A DNA stretch of 8,886 nucleotides from the NCBI GenBank assembly GCA_965372385.1, contig CBDVCD010000135.1, positions 1 through 8,886 of the forward strand, in the 5' to 3' direction. The notes beneath the pieces are model-generated. The model did not search any database. It had not been told where the DNA came from and saw nothing but the letters and a program-made list of their open reading frames with translations. The stretch is from JASJBU01 sp965372385 (GTDB taxonomy: Bacteria; Pseudomonadota; Gammaproteobacteria; Chromatiales; Chromatiaceae). Position 1 is the first letter of the stretch. Each line of letters begins with the position of its first letter. A program made the position numbers and the translations under genes. Positions 6,481 through 8,886 of the stretch are shown one piece after another.

Positions 6481-7533
6481 ATGACTGATATTACCGGTTT
6501 ACTGGGAGAAGAGGCGGAAAGCCTCCTCGGACATACCTGTACCACCATCTCCAAAAAGATGCTCCATCTGCCCGGTCCCGATTACGTGGACCGGGTGGTG
6601 GCGATCAAGGATCGTAAGCCGGGGGTGCTGCGCTCGCTGCAGACCCTGTTCAATACCGGCCGACTGGCGGGCAGCGGCTACCTCTCCCTGCTGCCGGTGG
6701 ATCAGGGCGTGGAACATTCGGCAGGAGCCTCCTTCGCCCCCAACCCGATCTATTTCGATCCGGAGAAGATCGTCGAGCTGGCCATTGAGGGTGGCTGCAA
6801 CGCCGTTGCCTCCACCCTTGGTGTGCTGGGCTCGGTGGCGCGCAGGTATGCCCACAAGATCCCGTTCCTGGTGAAGATCAATCACAACGAGATCCTCAGC
6901 TATCCCAACTTCTATGACCAGACCCTGTTCGCCTCGGTGGAGCAGGCCTTCGACATGGGGGCGGTGGCCGTGGGAGCGACCGTCTATTACGGCTCGCAAG
7001 AATCCCGCCGCCAGATCCAGGAGATCTCAGAGGCCTTTCAGCTCGCCCATGAACTGGGTATGGTGACCGTGCTCTGGGCCTATCTGCGCAACTCCGCCTT
7101 CAAGCAGGGGGGTATCGACTACCACACTGCCGCCGATCTTACCGGACAGGCCAACCACTTGGCCGCCACCATCGAGGCCGACATCATCAAGCAGAAACAG
7201 GCAGTGGGGAACGGCGGTTACAACGCCATCAAGTTCGGCAAGACCCATCCCAAGGTCTACGACGAGTTGACTTCGGAGCATCCCATCGACCTGGTGCGCT
7301 ACCAGGTGGCCAACTGCTATATGGGGCGTGCCGGGCTGATCAACTCGGGCGGTGCCTCATCCGGTGCGGGGGATCTGGCCCAGGCGGTGCGTACCGCCGT
7401 GATCAACAAGCGCGCCGGGGGCATGGGCATGATCTCCGGGCGCAAGGCATTCCAGCGGCCCATGGGTGAAGGCGTCGAGCTGCTCAATGCCATCCAGGAT
7501 GTCTACCTCAGCGAGCAGGTGACTGTTGCCTGA
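6481..7533 (+). CDS. fbaB: Class I fructose-bisphosphate aldolase (FbaB/DhnA type)
   Basis: A 350-residue cytosolic enzyme that reversibly cleaves fructose 1,6-bisphosphate into dihydroxyacetone phosphate and glyceraldehyde 3-phosphate. It acts in glycolysis, gluconeogenesis and, in autotrophs, sugar-phosphate regeneration. From memory of E. coli FbaB, it is colinear over its whole length. Recognisable blocks are LLPVDQGVEHSAGASF, FLVKINHNE, GAVAVGATVYYGS, VTVLWAYLRNSAFK, DLTGQANHLAATI, YQVANCYMGRAGLINSGG and TAVINKRAGGMG. The Schiff-base lysine is probably K237, in ADIIKQK. AAGGAGA (6467-6473) lies 7 bases before the ATG, a strong ribosome site. The gene is visibly more GC-rich at third positions than its neighbours, consistent with strong codon bias and high expression. 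It is a single gene, divergent from the TetR-like gene. Confidence 0.97.
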   Translation: MTDITGLLGEEAESLLGHTCTTISKKMLHLPGPDYVDRVVAIKDRKPGVLRSLQTLFNTGRLAGSGYLSLLPVDQGVEHSAGASFAPNPIYFDPEKIVELAIEGGCNAVASTLGVLGSVARRYAHKIPFLVKINHNEILSYPNFYDQTLFASVEQAFDMGAVAVGATVYYGSQESRRQIQEISEAFQLAHELGMVTVLWAYLRNSAFKQGGIDYHTAADLTGQANHLAATIEADIIKQKQAVGNGGYNAIKFGKTHPKVYDELTSEHPIDLVRYQVANCYMGRAGLINSGGASSGAGDLAQAVRTAVINKRAGGMGMISGRKAFQRPMGEGVELLNAIQDVYLSEQVTVA

Positions 7534-7867
7534 GGAGGCGGTCGCAAGAGGCTGTAACCGCTGTGGTCCATTACCCTCGCGCGCAAGTTCCCTCGTGCCT
7601 AAGATCAGCTTCCCGACACCTGGCATAATCTCCACCGTACCAGCAAGCCTTTGTTTCGGTTAGCCTCAATACGGCAATGCAGTCGGCGGCGTGTGGAAGG
7701 CCGCCGGCTGTTGCTGGTGCAGTTTCCATTCGCTCTTCTTGTGGGCCTGTGCTCTGATGCGGTGTGCAAATAAATCGGCTGGCGCTATTCGACTGGTCTG
7801 GTCTCAGCAGGAAGATGACTTCAGAATGGATTCAGTGTGGCAGTTTGATCTAACTATGGAGTGGCAT
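7534..7867. other. Convergent intergenic region after fbaB
   Basis: This 334-base region separates the ends of fbaB and the ferritin-like gene. I see no credible gene: the open stretches are short, unusually rich in Cys and Trp, and lack ribosome sites. The main structure is the GC-rich hairpin at 7680-7710. The rest holds nothing I can assign. Confidence 0.65.
7680..7710. terminator. Strong GC hairpin without a T-run, possible transcription end or mRNA 3' structure
   Basis: CAGTCGGCGGC (7680-7690) pairs with GCCGCCGGCTG (7700-7710) over 11 positions, with one G-T wobble and a 9-base loop. It lies about 150 bases beyond the fbaB stop and 157 bases beyond the ferritin-like stop on the other strand. 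Neither strand has a T-run after the stem, so an intrinsic terminator is not well supported. A barrier to 3' exonuclease or to convergent transcription is possible. Confidence 0.35.
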
Positions 7868-8503
7868 TTAGGTTGGTAGCGCCCCAGTCTGCCTGAGTTC
7901 ATTGATACGCCGTGGTACGGATTCGCTGTGTCCTTCGATGCCCTTGAACTGTTCGGCAAACAGTTTGCTTTGAGCGCTATCGACCTGGTTGAGCAATTTC
8001 CCGAAGATAACGTTGACCTCACTCTGCTCCAGATTGTTGGTGATCTCGAGGGCCTCTTCGAGCGTCAGGCTATCGACCTTTCTTTCCAGCTCACGGAGCT
8101 TATTGAGAGAATCCCTGATTTCTGGATCTCGCACATCGGGAATGAACTCGATCGAAGGCGTCAGTTCCACGGTATAGTAACAAACCAGCATGAGGCGACC
8201 ATGTTCCATCTCCTCATCATGGAGTTCCATGAACAGGTCGTGGGCGGCAGGTTGGCCCTTGAAGCAGCTGGCCATACGCTCATAGATACGGGCCACACGA
8301 AACTCGAACAATGCCGAAAGCTTGTAGGCATTTCCGACAGGGCCTGGCATTGGGATGCCGTGCGCGGAATATTTGTCTGTGAGTCTTTCGAGCAGGCTCT
8401 TGTTTTTATTGAACATCAGGCCCAGATATACATCCAGACCGAATAATCCGATAATCTTGCGCGGATGCCTGATGCAATAATCACGGTCGATGATGGTTTC
8501 CAT
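7868..8503 (-). CDS. Ferritin-like/rubrerythrin-like helical protein
   Basis: A 211-residue, mostly helical soluble protein resembling the ferritin-like four-helix diiron superfamily. Possible metal-ligand positions are E67 in LFEFRVARIYERM (helix A), E98 and H101 in HDEEMEHGRLM (an ExxH motif, helix B), and E159/E162 in NNLEQSEVNVIF (helix C). The fourth helix lacks a clear ExxH; only E190 and H192 (GIEGH) are nearby, so the metal site may be incomplete or altered. There is no C-terminal rubredoxin CxxC domain, so it is not a classical rubrerythrin. I start at the ATG at 8503, with a weak GAG-type site upstream; a GTG at 8518 has no ribosome site. A role in iron or oxidative stress is suggested by the fold only; the exact family is uncertain. 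Confidence 0.65.
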   Translation of the reverse strand: METIIDRDYCIRHPRKIIGLFGLDVYLGLMFNKNKSLLERLTDKYSAHGIPMPGPVGNAYKLSALFEFRVARIYERMASCFKGQPAAHDLFMELHDEEMEHGRLMLVCYYTVELTPSIEFIPDVRDPEIRDSLNKLRELERKVDSLTLEEALEITNNLEQSEVNVIFGKLLNQVDSAQSKLFAEQFKGIEGHSESVPRRINELRQTGALPT

Positions 8504-8523
8504 AGACTCAGCTTGCACTTGTT

Positions 8524-8558
8524 ATTCTAACGGGTCAAATGCTAAGTGCATTTTTTTT
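8524..8558 (-). promoter_or_regulatory. Candidate promoter of the ferritin-like gene
   Basis: On the minus strand TAGAAT (8529-8524) matches five of six -10 bases. No good -35 is present at 16-18 bases, but a run of eight A (8558-8551) precedes it and could act as an UP-like element. Transcription would start near 8517, giving a leader of about 14 bases before the ATG at 8503. Confidence 0.3.
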
Positions 8559-8687
8559 CAGCATAAATGACAAGCATCAATAACGCGTCCATTCGTGATG
8601 TTTAGGTGTGCGTGGATTATTCAGATAACCAATTAGGTGCAGAGTGATTCGGCGTGACGAACGCTTCCCCCACAGCTTCTACTCAAC

Positions 8688-8772
8688 AGTGATGAGACGC
8701 AATGATAAAACAGGTAAATCATTCCACCGCTGAATGAAGCTAGTGGGGCAAGGTTTTAATAATTTCATCACT
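8688..8772. repeat. Nested inverted repeats, possible structured RNA
   Basis: Three arms nest in order. AGTGATGAGA (8688-8697) pairs with TTTCATCACT (8763-8772), ten positions with one G-T. TAAAAC (8706-8711) pairs with GTTTTA (8753-8758). TCATTC (8719-8724) pairs with GAATGA (8732-8737) around a 7-base loop. On the + strand a TTTTT run follows at 8777-8781. No promoter or homologous RNA family is recognised. Confidence 0.3.
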
Positions 8773-8818
8773 CATGTTTTTCCCCTCGTAAAATATAAGA
8801 AGCCCTTAGGATCAGTAT

Positions 8819-8835
8819 TTACATGTGACATGTAA
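8819..8835. promoter_or_regulatory. Perfect 17-base palindrome
   Basis: TTACATGT (8819-8826) and ACATGTAA (8828-8835) are perfect inverted arms around one G. A second inverted pair overlaps it: GCCCTTA (8802-8808) with TAAGGGC (8833-8839). The two share the TAA at 8833-8835, so as RNA they could partly compete. The site may be an operator for a gene beyond the right edge or part of a minus-strand terminator, since TTCTTATATTTT follows the outer arm on that strand. Confidence 0.35.
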
Positions 8836-8886
8836 GGGCCGCGGAAAAAATGATTTGTCCGAAGATCACGTTCATATTTGGGTGAG

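Larger units (their letters stand above)
8504..8886. other. Non-coding right end with nested inverted repeats
   Basis: No gene is evident in these 383 bases. Next to the ferritin-like gene is a candidate promoter with an A/T run. Further right are the nested inverted repeats of 8688-8772 and the palindrome of 8819-8835. A minus-strand frame enters from the right edge and stops at 8832 (about 21 residues), which is too short to call as the end of a gene. Confidence 0.55.

Noticed and set aside
7691..7879. Possible 62-residue + strand gene after fbaB
   Set aside because: It starts inside the loop of the strong hairpin, is rich in Cys and Trp, lacks a ribosome site and runs into the end of the ferritin-like gene.
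7928..8446. + strand open frame (172 codons) opposite the ferritin-like gene
   Set aside because: The minus-strand product has coherent ferritin-like motifs; this one has none and no ribosome site.
8537..8558. + strand terminator AAATGC-TAAGT-GCATTT followed by T-run
   Set aside because: The stem is weak and AT-rich and no + strand gene ends here. An A-tract in the ferritin-like promoter explains it better.
8567..8580. FNR/CRP-like box TTGAT-N4-GTCAT upstream of the ferritin-like gene (minus strand)
   Set aside because: The second half matches only three of five bases of the FNR half-site, and the centre is near -57 from the predicted start, not at the usual -41.5.
8832..8886. C-terminal end of a minus-strand gene entering from the right edge
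   Set aside because: Only about 21 codons are visible and they overlap a perfect palindrome; there is no way to tell coding from chance.

Overview
This window looks like chromosomal DNA of a gammaproteobacterium, probably an environmental lineage such as a sulfur oxidiser or free-living heterotroph. That assignment is inferred from family resemblance and was not tested by a database search. The clearest support is a class I fructose-bisphosphate aldolase that matches the enterobacterial FbaB/DhnA type over its full length. Coding regions are moderately GC-rich. The first 120 bases are only about 28% GC, and the right end is also AT-leaning. I see no rRNA, tRNA, insertion sequence, prophage gene or CRISPR array.

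Layout, left to right. (1) Positions 1-371 are non-coding, AT-rich at first, then carrying several inverted repeats. (2) A tight + strand pair follows: a secreted PhnD-type periplasmic binding protein (372-1244) and, 6 bases later, a membrane-anchored HAMP-GGDEF-EAL protein (1251-3248). No transporter permease or ATPase is present, so the binding protein most likely senses a ligand for the c-di-GMP enzyme. (3) A minus-strand SixA-like phosphohistidine phosphatase (3370-3834) converges on this pair. (4) A 287-base divergent region with a perfect 20-base interrupted palindrome separates sixA from a small unknown + strand gene (4122-4355). (5) On the minus strand, a TetR-like regulator (5500-6120) is followed after 66 bases by a YdjM/DUF457-type membrane metal-dependent hydrolase (4363-5433). 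(6) A 360-base divergent region with candidate operators separates the regulator from fbaB (6481-7533, + strand). (7) fbaB and a minus-strand ferritin-like protein (7868-8503) converge on a spacer holding a strong GC-rich hairpin. (8) The last 383 bases have no recognisable gene but contain several nested inverted repeats.

Functionally this is a collection of small transcription units and not one pathway. The most coherent unit is the binding-protein/GGDEF-EAL pair, which would couple a periplasmic ligand to c-di-GMP level. It resembles the NspS-MbaA logic of Vibrio, but with a PhnD-type binder. fbaB is a central-carbon gene whose base composition and strong ribosome binding site suggest high expression. 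The other genes (sixA-like, hydrolase, regulator, ferritin-like) suggest signalling and stress or metal functions, but their links to each other are unproven.
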